Assembly: GCA_902826305.1 (NCBI GenBank)
Contig: CADEEH010000026.1
Span: 1 to 44,992, forward strand
Direction of reading: 5' to 3'
DNA: 44,992 nt
Source of the DNA: an uncultured Burkholderiales bacterium
GTDB lineage: Bacteria; Pseudomonadota; Gammaproteobacteria; Burkholderiales; Burkholderiaceae_E
Shown here: piece by piece, positions 31,368 to 40,386 of the stretch
How the letters are laid out: every line of letters starts with the position of its first letter
Numbering within the stretch: the first letter of the stretch is position 1
The notes under the pieces: model-generated
Seen by the model: the letters and a program-made list of their open reading frames with translations, nothing else
What the model was told of the DNA's origin: nothing
The model's database searches: none
Position numbers and translations under genes: made by a program

Positions 31368-32500
31368 ACGCGATGGCCATCTCCGCGAGAACCCGGATCA
31401 CGCATCGCCGCCAGCGCGGCCTGTCGATGATCGACCTGATGATCGGGCTGGTGGTCGGACTGATCGCCTCGCTGGTGGTGTTCCAGGCCTTCGCCAACTT
31501 CGAAGGGCAGAAGCGGACCACGGTGTCGGGCAACGACGCGCAGGGCAACGGCCTGCTGACACTGGCGACGATCGAATCGGAGATGCGCAGCGCCGGCAAC
31601 GGCGTCGCGTTCGCGGCGCTGATGGGTACCGGCGGTTGCGGCCGCCTGCTCTGGTACAACGGCGGTGCGAAGGCGCCGCTTCCGCTGCTGCCGGTGCGCA
31701 TCATCGACGGCGGCGCGAGCGGCGGCAGCGACACGATCGACACGATGTACGCGTCGACGACCTTCGGCACCAATTCCGGCGAGCTGAGCGTCGGCATGGC
31801 CAACGCCACCGGCGACTTCAACCTGAAGCGCACCGCCGGGCTGACGGTCGGCGACATGGTGATCGCCGCGCAGGCCGGGCGCGAGTGCACGCTGCACCAG
31901 CTCACCGCGATCGATCCGCTGACGCTGGTCGCCCGACACGAGTCGACCAGCACCTTCAACCCGGACAACGCGACCATCGGCGGCCTGGCTCCGGCGTGGC
32001 CGGTCTATGGTCCGAACACCCGCCTGTACAACGTCGGACGCCTGGTCGCGCGCCGCTTCGCGGTCGGTGCGGCCACGCAGCTCGAGGAGTCCGACCTGAT
32101 CGCAGGCACCGCCGCGTTGCCGCGTTTCGACCAGATCGCCAGCATCCAGGCCCAATACGGGATCGCGCCGGCCGGCAGCACGTCGGTCAACTGCTGGGTC
32201 AACGCGACCACCGGCAACACCTGCGACGGCGGCGACTGGTCGGCGCCGACCGCGGCGATGAGTGCACGCATCCTGGCGGTCCGGATCGCCGTCGTCGCGC
32301 GTTCGGGAACGCTCGAGAAAGTGAACGTCACCAACCCGTGTTCGGTCACGCAGCCCGACGGTCCGTGCACCTGGGCCGCGATCGGCGGCGAAACACCGCC
32401 GGCTGTCGACTTGAGTGCCGATGCGGACTGGCGACGGTACCGCTATCGGGTATACACGACGGTCGTCCCGCTGCGCAACGTGATCTGGGCGGGCCTCTGA
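31364..32500 (+). CDS. pilW: PilW-like minor pilin (rightward cluster), Asp at position 5
   Basis: 378 aa, about 100 residues longer than the leftward PilW. The leader ends HRRQRG and the helix is LSMIDLMIGLVVGLIASLVV, so the usual Glu5 is replaced by Asp. LLTLATIESEMRSAGNGVAF is the typical post-helix segment. The globular domain has several Cys (GGCGRL, GRECTL, VNCWV, NTCDGG, PCSV, GPCTW). The start overlaps pilV by ATGA, and the stop is 3 bp before pilX. Confidence 0.88.
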   Translation: MNAMAISARTRITHRRQRGLSMIDLMIGLVVGLIASLVVFQAFANFEGQKRTTVSGNDAQGNGLLTLATIESEMRSAGNGVAFAALMGTGGCGRLLWYNGGAKAPLPLLPVRIIDGGASGGSDTIDTMYASTTFGTNSGELSVGMANATGDFNLKRTAGLTVGDMVIAAQAGRECTLHQLTAIDPLTLVARHESTSTFNPDNATIGGLAPAWPVYGPNTRLYNVGRLVARRFAVGAATQLEESDLIAGTAALPRFDQIASIQAQYGIAPAGSTSVNCWVNATTGNTCDGGDWSAPTAAMSARILAVRIAVVARSGTLEKVNVTNPCSVTQPDGPCTWAAIGGETPPAVDLSADADWRRYRYRVYTTVVPLRNVIWAGL

Positions 32501-32503
32501 TCC

Positions 32504-33151
32504 ATGGATAACGACCGTTCATCCCCGACGAATCGACGGCGCCTTCGAGCGCCGTCGGCCTTCCAGCGCCGCACGCAACGCGGGCTGTCGCTGTTCATCG
32601 CGCTGATCGCGATCGTCGCGTTGTCGCTGGCCGGCGCCGCGTTGCTGCGCTCGGTCGACACCGGCAACCAGGTCGCCGGCAATCTCGCGTTCCGCCAGGC
32701 CGCGGTGCACGCGGCCGACCTCGGTGTGGAGGCCGCGTTCGCCGGCATCGGCGCGCTGGCACTGGACACGGTCAGCAAACCCACGGCCGCGGGCACCTTC
32801 TGGTATTACCCGACCCGGCGCGCCGAGGACAACGACGGCGTGCCGACCGACACCGCGGCCGACTCCGCGCTGCCGGCGGTGCCGATCAACTGGTCGACGG
32901 TGCCCAACACAGTGACCAACAACGGATATGCGGTGCAGGTGGTCGTCGACCGGCTGTGCACCGGCACGCCGCCGATCGCCGATCCGGTGGTCCAGTGTGT
33001 GGCCGATCCGGACAACGTCGGCGGCTCGAAGGTGATCAACGCCACCGTGTTCGGCGGCGCATCCGCGGTCTATTACCGCGTCACCGCCCGCGTCACCGGC
33101 CCACGCGGCACCTCGGTCACCGTGCAGAGCGCGGTCAGCCGGGGTGCCTGA
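32504..33151 (+). CDS. pilX: PilX-like minor pilin (rightward cluster)
   Basis: 215 aa. A long basic leader (about 27 residues) ends in RTQRG, followed by LSLFIALIAIVALSLAGAAL without Glu5, as in PilX. NQVAGNLAFRQAAVHAADLG is the PilX-type signature (compare NLAF-x-AAE in relatives). Two Cys flank the centre. It lies 11 bp before pilY1, reproducing the pilX-pilY1 adjacency of the leftward cluster. Confidence 0.85.
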   Translation: MDNDRSSPTNRRRLRAPSAFQRRTQRGLSLFIALIAIVALSLAGAALLRSVDTGNQVAGNLAFRQAAVHAADLGVEAAFAGIGALALDTVSKPTAAGTFWYYPTRRAEDNDGVPTDTAADSALPAVPINWSTVPNTVTNNGYAVQVVVDRLCTGTPPIADPVVQCVADPDNVGGSKVINATVFGGASAVYYRVTARVTGPRGTSVTVQSAVSRGA

Positions 33152-33162
33152 CGGAGAAGCAG

Positions 33163-36100
33163 ATGAAACGCATGAACATGCACCGGAATCCGACGGCCAC
33201 CCGCCCGGGCCCGCGCCGGCTGCTCGCGGGTGCGCTCGTGGCCCTGCACCTGGTCTCGATCGCACCCGGCGCACTCGCCGCGTCGACGGAGATCGAGGAC
33301 AGCCCGATCGGCCTGAAGGTCGGCATGGCGCCCAACGTGATGCTCATGTTGGACAATTCCGGGTCGATGCATACGATCGCGCCGGAGCTGCCCTACGATT
33401 CCGCGGTGACGTACGGCGGCGCGTGTGATCCGGCGAACGAGGTTCCCGGCGGACAACCCGATCTGCTCACCGCACGCGCGTCGTCGCAGAAGGTCGGGCT
33501 GATCATCAAGACGTCCGACGGATCGCCGCACATCCTGATCCAAGGCAGCCCGATCGGCTGGCGCTGGGCCGAGAATGGCGCGAACCGCAAGTGCTTCAAT
33601 CCGGCGCTGCTCTATCGGGCGACGCTGCTGACCCGCGAGACCACCAACTGCACGATCCGCGACAACTCCGGCGCGGACGTGATCCTGCCCTGCGAAACCA
33701 CCTGGGACGACCTCTACTCGGTGTATTCGGGCAGCTTCCTGAACTGGTACTACGGTGCCGGCACGGCCACCGGATGGGTCGAGCGCAAGCCGGGCACCCG
33801 CACCCGGATCGAGGTCGCGCGCGATGTCGGCAAGCAGATCGTCGACAATGCGAGCGGCGTGCGGCTGGGGCTTGCCAGCTACGACACCGTCACCGCGACG
33901 GAAGGCGCCGAACTGCACGAGACGGTCGACGATGTCACCGCGGCGAAGAAGACGGCGTTGAAGGCGAAGATCGACGCGCTGATGCCGCTGACATGGACGC
34001 CGCTGGCCGAGACGCTGTCGGACATCGGACGCTACTTCGCCGAGGGCGCATCGAACAGCAACGTGACGATGCGCTACAAGAGTGCCTCGCCGTCGACGAC
34101 CAGCATCGATTCGATGTTCGGCCACGGCGTCACCAAGCGGATCCGGAACAGCACCGGAGCGGTCTCGATCGCCTCGCCGATCCAGAGCTGGTGCCAGTCC
34201 AACGCGGTGGTGATGGTCACCGACGGCGTGCCGACGATGGACCAGCAGATCACGGGGCCGATGGCCGACTACGACGGCGACTGTTCCGGTGCGAACGCGG
34301 CCAACTGCCAGCCGACGCCGAACTTCGACAAGAAGATCAGCGGGCGCTGGTACGACAACAGCGACAGCAGCGACTACATCGACGACGTCGCGCTCGCGCT
34401 GCGCGAGACGGATCTGCGCCCGGACCTGACCGCGCCGGACCCGAAGAAGAAACGCAGCAACCTGCTGACCTACGTCGTCGGATTCGCCGACCTCGGGGTA
34501 CTGAACGATCCGCTGGTGCAGGCCGCCGGGGCGGCCGGCGGCGGCGGGTTTTATCCCGCCGAGAACGCAACCGCGCTCACCGGCGTGCTGCAGTCGGTGC
34601 TCGACGATGTCTACGCGCGTTCCGCGATGGGATCGGCCGCGGCGGTTTCGAGCCCGAACATCGCCGGCGGCGACAACATCAGCTTCTCGAGCCGGTTCGA
34701 TTCCGGCGAGTGGCACGGTGACCTGATGGCTTACCCGCTGTCCGCGAGCACCGCCGACGAGGACCGCAACAACCCGGTCTGGACCACCGGCTGCGCCGAC
34801 CCGGCCGCGCTGGTCGACACGGCCGATGCCACCGCCGGCGTGCGCGGCTGCTCGGCCGGTGCACAGCTGAACGAACGCGCCACCCCACGCTTGATCGCGA
34901 CGACCAACCCGGCGTTGGATCCGCGGATGGTGCCGGTCGGCATCCGGTTCCGCGCGGTCACCGATCCCAGCGCGGGCACGAAACTGACCGCCGCGATGCA
35001 GACGCAGCTGAACCTGATCGGCACCGACGGTGCGAACGTCGTCAACTTCCTGCGCGGCGATCGGACGAACGAGGGCACCAGCTATCGCACCCGAACCGGC
35101 ATCCTCGGTGACATCATCGATGCCGAGCCGGTCTACGTGAAGCGGGCGATCGCCAGCTACGCCGATCCCGGCTACGCCGCGTTCCGCACCAGCATCAGCA
35201 CGCGCCAGGCGATGGTCTACCAGGGCGCCAATGACGGCATGCTGCATGCGTTCAACGCGAACACCGGCGCCGAACTCTGGGCCTACGTGCCCTGGCTGAC
35301 CGCGTCCGGCCTGAAACAGCTCGCCTCGAAGACCTACAAACACCGCTTCTACGTCAACGCGACGCCGCTGGTGGCGGACGTCGACTATTCGCGCGCGGAC
35401 GTCGACCCGACCACGGTGGCGGCCGGCACGTCGAACTGGAAGACGATGCTGATCGGCGGCCTCGGCAAGGGCGGCCGGGGCTACTACGCACTCGACGTGA
35501 CCAGCCCGGTCGCCGCCACCGAGGCCGATGTCGCCTCGAAGGTCAAGTGGGAGTTCCCCAACGTCGGCACACCCGCGACCGACGCGGCCAACGTCGGCTA
35601 TTCGTTCGGCAGGGCATCGCTGGTGAGGACCGAGAAGAGGGGCTGGGTCGTGCTGCTGCCCTCGGGCTACAACAACGGAACCGATACCGGCGGCAACGGC
35701 GGCGGCTACCTGTTCGTGCTCGATCCGCGCGACGGATCGCTGATCCGGGCGATCCCCACCGGGGCCGGCAGCTCGGTCACGCCGAGCGGGCTGGCGCATG
35801 TCAGCGCGTTCGCCGAGGCGAGTCCCTATTCGGCCGACGTGCAGTACGCCTACGGTGGCGATCAGCTCGGCAACGTCTGGCGCTTCGACCTGCGTGGTGA
35901 CGCGTCGAGCTGGAGTGCACTGAAGCTGGCGACGCTGGTCAACGCCGGCGGTGTCGCCCAGCCGGTCACGTCACCGCCGGAGCTGGCGACGGTCAAGGTC
36001 GCCGGTGCGGAAAAGCGGCTCGTGATCGTGGGAACCGGGCAGTTCCTCGGCGATCCCGACGTGAATTCCACCGCCGTGCAGTCGATCTACGCGCTGCTCG

Positions 36101-36582
36101 ACGACGGATCGACGATCAGTCCGCTGCGCAGCAACCTGCAATCGCAGACGATCTCCACCGTCAGCGGCACGGAGCGGACGGTGACCGCGAACGCGGTGAA
36201 CTACGCAACCAAGAAGGGCTGGTACATCGACTTCCCGCTGACCCGCGAGCGGATGATCTCCAGCGCCCAGATCGTGCGCGGCACGGTGATCTTCACGACG
36301 ATCGTGCCCGACAACAGCAACCCGTGTGTGCCCGGCGGCAGTTCCTGGCTGCACTACGTGGACTTCTCGACCGGTGGCATCGTCCCCGGCGCGTCGAATG
36401 CGGGGGTGTCGCTGGGCAGCGGTCTGGCCAGCCGGCCGGTGGCCGTGAAGACCGCAACCGGCGGTTTCCAGGCGCTGGTCTCGGTGACCGAGGCCAGCAA
36501 GCTGAAACGCACGACGATTCCGACCTCGCCGGCAGCAACGGCGCCGCGGCGTGTGCAGTGGCGCGAGGCGAAGAAGCAGTAG
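33163..36582 (+). CDS. pilY1: PilY1-family pilus tip protein with intact vWA/MIDAS (PilY1-B)
   Basis: 1139 aa. ACGGAGAAGCAG before the ATG at 33163 is a good ribosome site. The signal peptide (LLAGALVALHLVSIAPGALA) is cut near residue 39. The vWA domain begins APNVMLMLDNSGSMH, with the MIDAS residues Asp64, Ser66 and Ser68. The Thr of WTPLAETL and Asp of VVMVTDGVPTMD complete the site. The C-terminal PilY1 propeller has MVYQGANDGMLHAFNANTGA and YAYGGDQLGNVWRFDL, but where relatives have an Asp-rich Ca loop it reads SPYSADVQ. The vWA domain suggests a mechanosensitive or adhesive role at the pilus tip. It is last in the rightward operon. Confidence 0.93.
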   Translation: MKRMNMHRNPTATRPGPRRLLAGALVALHLVSIAPGALAASTEIEDSPIGLKVGMAPNVMLMLDNSGSMHTIAPELPYDSAVTYGGACDPANEVPGGQPDLLTARASSQKVGLIIKTSDGSPHILIQGSPIGWRWAENGANRKCFNPALLYRATLLTRETTNCTIRDNSGADVILPCETTWDDLYSVYSGSFLNWYYGAGTATGWVERKPGTRTRIEVARDVGKQIVDNASGVRLGLASYDTVTATEGAELHETVDDVTAAKKTALKAKIDALMPLTWTPLAETLSDIGRYFAEGASNSNVTMRYKSASPSTTSIDSMFGHGVTKRIRNSTGAVSIASPIQSWCQSNAVVMVTDGVPTMDQQITGPMADYDGDCSGANAANCQPTPNFDKKISGRWYDNSDSSDYIDDVALALRETDLRPDLTAPDPKKKRSNLLTYVVGFADLGVLNDPLVQAAGAAGGGGFYPAENATALTGVLQSVLDDVYARSAMGSAAAVSSPNIAGGDNISFSSRFDSGEWHGDLMAYPLSASTADEDRNNPVWTTGCADPAALVDTADATAGVRGCSAGAQLNERATPRLIATTNPALDPRMVPVGIRFRAVTDPSAGTKLTAAMQTQLNLIGTDGANVVNFLRGDRTNEGTSYRTRTGILGDIIDAEPVYVKRAIASYADPGYAAFRTSISTRQAMVYQGANDGMLHAFNANTGAELWAYVPWLTASGLKQLASKTYKHRFYVNATPLVADVDYSRADVDPTTVAAGTSNWKTMLIGGLGKGGRGYYALDVTSPVAATEADVASKVKWEFPNVGTPATDAANVGYSFGRASLVRTEKRGWVVLLPSGYNNGTDTGGNGGGYLFVLDPRDGSLIRAIPTGAGSSVTPSGLAHVSAFAEASPYSADVQYAYGGDQLGNVWRFDLRGDASSWSALKLATLVNAGGVAQPVTSPPELATVKVAGAEKRLVIVGTGQFLGDPDVNSTAVQSIYALLDDGSTISPLRSNLQSQTISTVSGTERTVTANAVNYATKKGWYIDFPLTRERMISSAQIVRGTVIFTTIVPDNSNPCVPGGSSWLHYVDFSTGGIVPGASNAGVSLGSGLASRPVAVKTATGGFQALVSVTEASKLKRTTIPTSPAATAPRRVQWREAKKQ

Positions 36583-36645
36583 GGAATGCCTGCGGGGAGA
36601 ATGCTTGCCGTGGAACGCTGGCGGGCTTCGCCCCGTGCGTGGGGC

Positions 36646-36721
<76 letters not shown>

Positions 36722-36741
36722 ACGGTGGGTCGGCAAGTTTA

Positions 36742-37773
36742 TCAGACCGGCCCGGCCGGGGGCAGCAGGTCCAGCAGGTGCCCGACCGTCGGGTAACGCA
36801 GCGGCACGCGCAGTTCTCTCGTCAGCCGCCGATTGTCCAGGCGGCGCGATTCACTCATGAACGACAGCATCGGCGCGGGCACGTGGGCCGCGATCGTCGC
36901 CCGCGGCAGCCGGGGTGGCCGCGGCAGTGACAACGCGTCGGCGACGCGGTCGAAATATTCACCCATCATCAATCCGCTCGCGTCCGATGCGTGATAGACC
37001 CGCGTCGAACGGCCGCGTGTGAGCGCGAGCCACGCGATCCGGGCGAGGTCGTCGGCATGGATGTGGTTCGTGTGGACATCGTCACTTTCGACCAGCGCCG
37101 GCAGGCCGCGACGCAGCCGGTCGACCGGCAGCCGGTCAGCCGCGTAGATGCCCGGTGCGCGCAGGATCGACAGTCGCGCGAGGCCGGGCGCGAGGCCTTG
37201 TCGACGCAATCTCGCGCTGCTTCGGATCGCGGCACGCCAGCGCCGTTCGGCGTCGACCCGGCGTACCGCACGGGCGCTGGCCGGTGCAACCGGACGTGTC
37301 TCGTCGACCCGCTGCCCGGCGCAGTCGCCGTAGACACCGCTGGTGCTGACGTAGACCCAGCGTTCCGGGCCTCCGGCACCCAGGGCCACCGGCGAGCGGC
37401 GCAGCGCCGCGGCCAGGCGCCGCGTGCGCGGGTCGGCCGTGCCCTCGGCGGGGGGCGGCGCGAGGTCGATCATCCAGCGAGCAAGCCCGGCGAGACGTCG
37501 GAGCGACCTCGGCTCGTCGAGATCGACACCGATCACGGTCGCCCCGAGTGCCCTGAGCGCGGCCGCACCGTCGGTCCGCCGGGTCGTCGCGATGAGACGG
37601 ATGCGGCCGGGGCGCACCGCGAGCAGACGTACAATCCTCGCTCCGACGTCACCGCAGCCGACGATCAGCAGCCGCGGCCGTCGGAACAGCCGGGGCCGGT
37701 TGCCGCGCCGGTTGCGGACAGCGGGTGCCGTGTCTCGCACGGGCCCGATCCGGACGAATCCATCTTCTCCCAT
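36742..37773 (-). CDS. NAD(P)-dependent epimerase/dehydratase-like SDR protein
   Basis: 343 aa extended short-chain dehydrogenase. A Rossmann motif, LLIVGCGDVGARIVRLL (GxGxxG), follows a basic leader of about 30 residues. VYVSTSGVYGDCAG supplies the Ser and Tyr of the SDR active site region, although the usual YxxxK pair is not clear. Asp-His segments DDVHTNHIHADDLARI are typical of atypical SDRs of the YeeZ type. Substrate is unknown. The start ATG at 37773 lies only 10 bp from the start of the divergent AscD-like gene. Residue composition is strongly Arg-rich. Confidence 0.82.
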   Translation of the reverse strand: MGEDGFVRIGPVRDTAPAVRNRRGNRPRLFRRPRLLIVGCGDVGARIVRLLAVRPGRIRLIATTRRTDGAAALRALGATVIGVDLDEPRSLRRLAGLARWMIDLAPPPAEGTADPRTRRLAAALRRSPVALGAGGPERWVYVSTSGVYGDCAGQRVDETRPVAPASARAVRRVDAERRWRAAIRSSARLRRQGLAPGLARLSILRAPGIYAADRLPVDRLRRGLPALVESDDVHTNHIHADDLARIAWLALTRGRSTRVYHASDASGLMMGEYFDRVADALSLPRPPRLPRATIAAHVPAPMLSFMSESRRLDNRRLTRELRVPLRYPTVGHLLDLLPPAGPV

Positions 37774-37783
37774 GGTCCCGATT

Positions 37784-38827
37784 ATGAGCTTCAACGTCAC
37801 GGTCCAACCCAGCGGTCGCCAGTTCGATGTCGGCGACGGCGAGACGGTCCTCGCGGCCGCGCTGCGCCAGGGCATCGTGCTGCCCTACGGCTGCAAGAAC
37901 GGCGCGTGCGGCTCGTGCAAGTCGCGGATCGTCGGCGGCACGATCGAGCAGGGCCCGCACCAGCCGAACGCGCTGGATTCGCGCGAGGCCGCGCAGGGAC
38001 TCGCGCTGCTGTGCTGCGCCCACGCGACCAGCGACCTGACGATCGAGGCGCGGGTGATCGCGGCCGCCGGCGACATCCCGTTGCGCAAGATGCCGTGCCG
38101 GATCGCGGCGATCGAACGCCCGGCGCCGGACGTCGCGATCGTCCGCCTGCAGCTGCCGGCCAACGAACGGCTGCAGTATCTCGCGGGCCAGTACGTCGAG
38201 CTGCTGCTCAAGGACGGTTCGCGACGGTCGTATTCGATGGCCGGCGCCCCCGGCGCGGCCGACCAGCTCGAGCTGCACGTGCGGCACATGCCGGGGGGCA
38301 AGTTCACCGATGCGCTGTTCGGCCGCACCGAGCCCGCGCTCAAGGAGCGCGACATCCTGCGCTTCGAGGGGCCGATGGGCACGTTTTTCCTGCGCGACGG
38401 CGACAAGCCGATCGTGCTGCTGGCCAGCGGTACCGGCTTCGCGCCGATCAAGGCGCTGGTCGAGCAGGCGCTAGCCAAGTCGGTGCGGCGACCGATGGTG
38501 CTGTACTGGGGCGGACGACGGCCGGGCGACCTGTACCTGGCCCGGCTCGCGGAGCAATGGGCACGCGAGGTGCCGGACTTCCGCTACGTGCCGGTGGTCT
38601 CCGATGCATTGCCCGAGGACGGCTGGAGCGGCAGGACCGGATTCGTGCATCGCGCGGTGATGGCCGACCTGCCGGACCTGTCGGGCCATCAGGTGTACGC
38701 CTGCGGCGCGCCGATCGTCATCGATTCCGCGCGCCGCGACTTCAGCGCACAGTGTGGACTGCCGCCCGAGGAGTTCTACGCGGATTCGTTCACGTCGGCC
38801 GCCGACCTGGCGGGGGCGACGGCCTGA
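37784..38827 (+). CDS. Ferredoxin-type [2Fe-2S] flavin reductase (AscD-like)
   Basis: 347 aa cytoplasmic electron-transfer flavoprotein, commonly annotated as CDP-6-deoxy-delta-3,4-glucoseen reductase. The N-terminal plant-type ferredoxin domain has the cluster motif CKNGACGSCKSRI plus a later Cys in LALLCCA. The FAD-binding barrel has RRSYSMAGAP (RxYSxA), and the NAD-binding domain has LLASGTGFAPIKALVEQAL and VYACGAPIVI. Many such proteins are reductase partners of oxygenases, and no oxygenase is encoded here, so the substrate is not certain. An in-frame ATG at 37772 would add four residues and overlap the divergent gene's start. Confidence 0.85.
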   Translation: MSFNVTVQPSGRQFDVGDGETVLAAALRQGIVLPYGCKNGACGSCKSRIVGGTIEQGPHQPNALDSREAAQGLALLCCAHATSDLTIEARVIAAAGDIPLRKMPCRIAAIERPAPDVAIVRLQLPANERLQYLAGQYVELLLKDGSRRSYSMAGAPGAADQLELHVRHMPGGKFTDALFGRTEPALKERDILRFEGPMGTFFLRDGDKPIVLLASGTGFAPIKALVEQALAKSVRRPMVLYWGGRRPGDLYLARLAEQWAREVPDFRYVPVVSDALPEDGWSGRTGFVHRAVMADLPDLSGHQVYACGAPIVIDSARRDFSAQCGLPPEEFYADSFTSAADLAGATA

Positions 38828-38884
38828 CGGGCAGCGCGGGCGCTCGTGCGGCGGCGAGGCGCCGGGCACGCAGCACGTCTCGCG

Positions 38885-39604
38885 TCAGACCTCGCCGAGA
38901 TACGCGGCACGCACCTTCGGGTCGTCGAGCATCGCCCTTGCCTCGCCGGTGATCGTCACCACGCCGGAGTCCATCACGTAGCCGCGTGTGGCCGCCTGCA
39001 GCGCGAGCAGCGCATTCTGCTCGACCAGCAGGATCGTCGTTCCCTGGGCCGACACGGTGCGAACGACCTCGAAGATCTTCTCGACCATGATCGGTGACAG
39101 GCCCATCGACGGTTCGTCCAGCAGCAGCAGCTTCGGACGCGACATCAGCGCACGTGCCATCGCCAGCATCTGCTGCTCGCCGCCGGACAACGTGCCGGCG
39201 AGCTGCACGGCGCGTTCCTTGAGTCGCGGGAAGATGCCGAACATCTTGTCGACGTCGTCCTGGATGGCGGCCTTGTCCGAACGCGAATACGCGCCCATCA
39301 GCAGGTTCTCGGCGATTGTCATGCGCGCGAACACGCCGCGCCCCTCGGGCACCATCGCCAGTCCCTGGCCGACCAGGTCGAACGAGCCGGTGCCCTTGAG
39401 CGACTTGCCGAGGTAGCTGACGTCACCGCCGGCCCACGGCAGCGTGCAGGTGATCGCCTTCAGCGTCGAGGTCTTGCCGGCACCGTTGGCCCCGATCAGC
39501 GCGACCAGTTCGCCCGGATAGACGTCCAGGTCCACACCCTTGACCGCCTGGATGCCGCCGTAGGCCACCTTCAGGCCGCTCACCTTGAGCATCGGCTCAG
39601 GCAT
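38885..39604 (-). CDS. livF: Branched-chain amino acid ABC transporter ATP-binding protein LivF
   Basis: 239 aa ATPase of the high-affinity Leu/Ile/Val-type uptake system, at the cytoplasmic face of the inner membrane. Walker A is GANGAGKTS, the ABC signature LSGGEQQMLAMARAL, Walker B LLLLDEPSMGLSP, and the switch His is replaced by the usual family sequence LLVEQNALLAL. It overlaps livG by 8 bp. Last gene of the livHMGF operon. Confidence 0.96.
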   Translation of the reverse strand: MPEPMLKVSGLKVAYGGIQAVKGVDLDVYPGELVALIGANGAGKTSTLKAITCTLPWAGGDVSYLGKSLKGTGSFDLVGQGLAMVPEGRGVFARMTIAENLLMGAYSRSDKAAIQDDVDKMFGIFPRLKERAVQLAGTLSGGEQQMLAMARALMSRPKLLLLDEPSMGLSPIMVEKIFEVVRTVSAQGTTILLVEQNALLALQAATRGYVMDSGVVTITGEARAMLDDPKVRAAYLGEV

Positions 39605-40373
39605 GGGCCGCGCCCAGGTAGGCCTCGATCACCGCCGGGTTCTTGCGCACGTCGGCCGGCTCGCCCTCGGCGATCACCTTGCCGTAGTCGAGCACGGTGA
39701 CCCGGTTGCACAGGCCCATCACCAGCTTCACGTCGTGTTCGATCAGCAGGATCGTGCGGCCGTCGCGCTGGATGCTCTCGAGCAATCCGCGCAACGTGAC
39801 CTTCTCGGTGGCATTCATGCCGGCCGCCGGCTCGTCCAGTGCGAGCAGCTTCGGTTCGGTCGCCAGCGCGCGGGCGATCTCCAGCCGGCGCTGGTCACCG
39901 TAGGACAACGTGCGCGCCTGGTAGTCGGCGAAGCGGGCGATGCCGACGTAGTCGAGCAGCTCGCGTGCGTGCTGCCGGATCGCGGCTTCCTCCTTGCGCT
40001 CGAACGGTGTCTTGAACACCGCACCGAACACCGTCGCGCGGCTCCGGATGTGACGACCCACCATCACGTTCTCGAGCGCGGTCATCTCGCCGAACAGGCG
40101 GATGTTCTGGAACGTGCGGGCGATGCCGGCTTCGGCCACCTTGTGCACGGCCGTCGGTTCGTACGGCTGGCCGTCGAGCATGAAGGTGCCGGAGTCCGGC
40201 GTGTACAGGCCGGTGATCACGTTGAAGAAGGTCGTCTTGCCGGCGCCGTTGGGGCCGATCAGGCCGTAGATCTGGCCGCGCCGGATCTCGAGTCCGACTT
40301 CCGACAGCGCCTGCAGGCCGCCGAAGCGCTTGCCGACGCCCTTGACCGACAGCAGCATGTCCTGGCCGCTCAT
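39597..40373 (-). CDS. livG: Branched-chain amino acid ABC transporter ATP-binding protein LivG
   Basis: 258 aa. Walker A GPNGAGKTTFFNVITGLY, then GIARTFQNIRLFGEMTALEN, signature LSYGDQRRLEIARAL, Walker B LLALDEPAAGMN, and switch His in LLIEHDVKLVMG. The LSYGDQRR form of the signature is characteristic of LivG. The start is ATG 40373. A GTG directly before it is possible. It begins 13 bp after the livM stop. Confidence 0.96.
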   Translation of the reverse strand: MSGQDMLLSVKGVGKRFGGLQALSEVGLEIRRGQIYGLIGPNGAGKTTFFNVITGLYTPDSGTFMLDGQPYEPTAVHKVAEAGIARTFQNIRLFGEMTALENVMVGRHIRSRATVFGAVFKTPFERKEEAAIRQHARELLDYVGIARFADYQARTLSYGDQRRLEIARALATEPKLLALDEPAAGMNATEKVTLRGLLESIQRDGRTILLIEHDVKLVMGLCNRVTVLDYGKVIAEGEPADVRKNPAVIEAYLGAAHA

Positions 40374-40386
40374 CACACGGCCCCCA

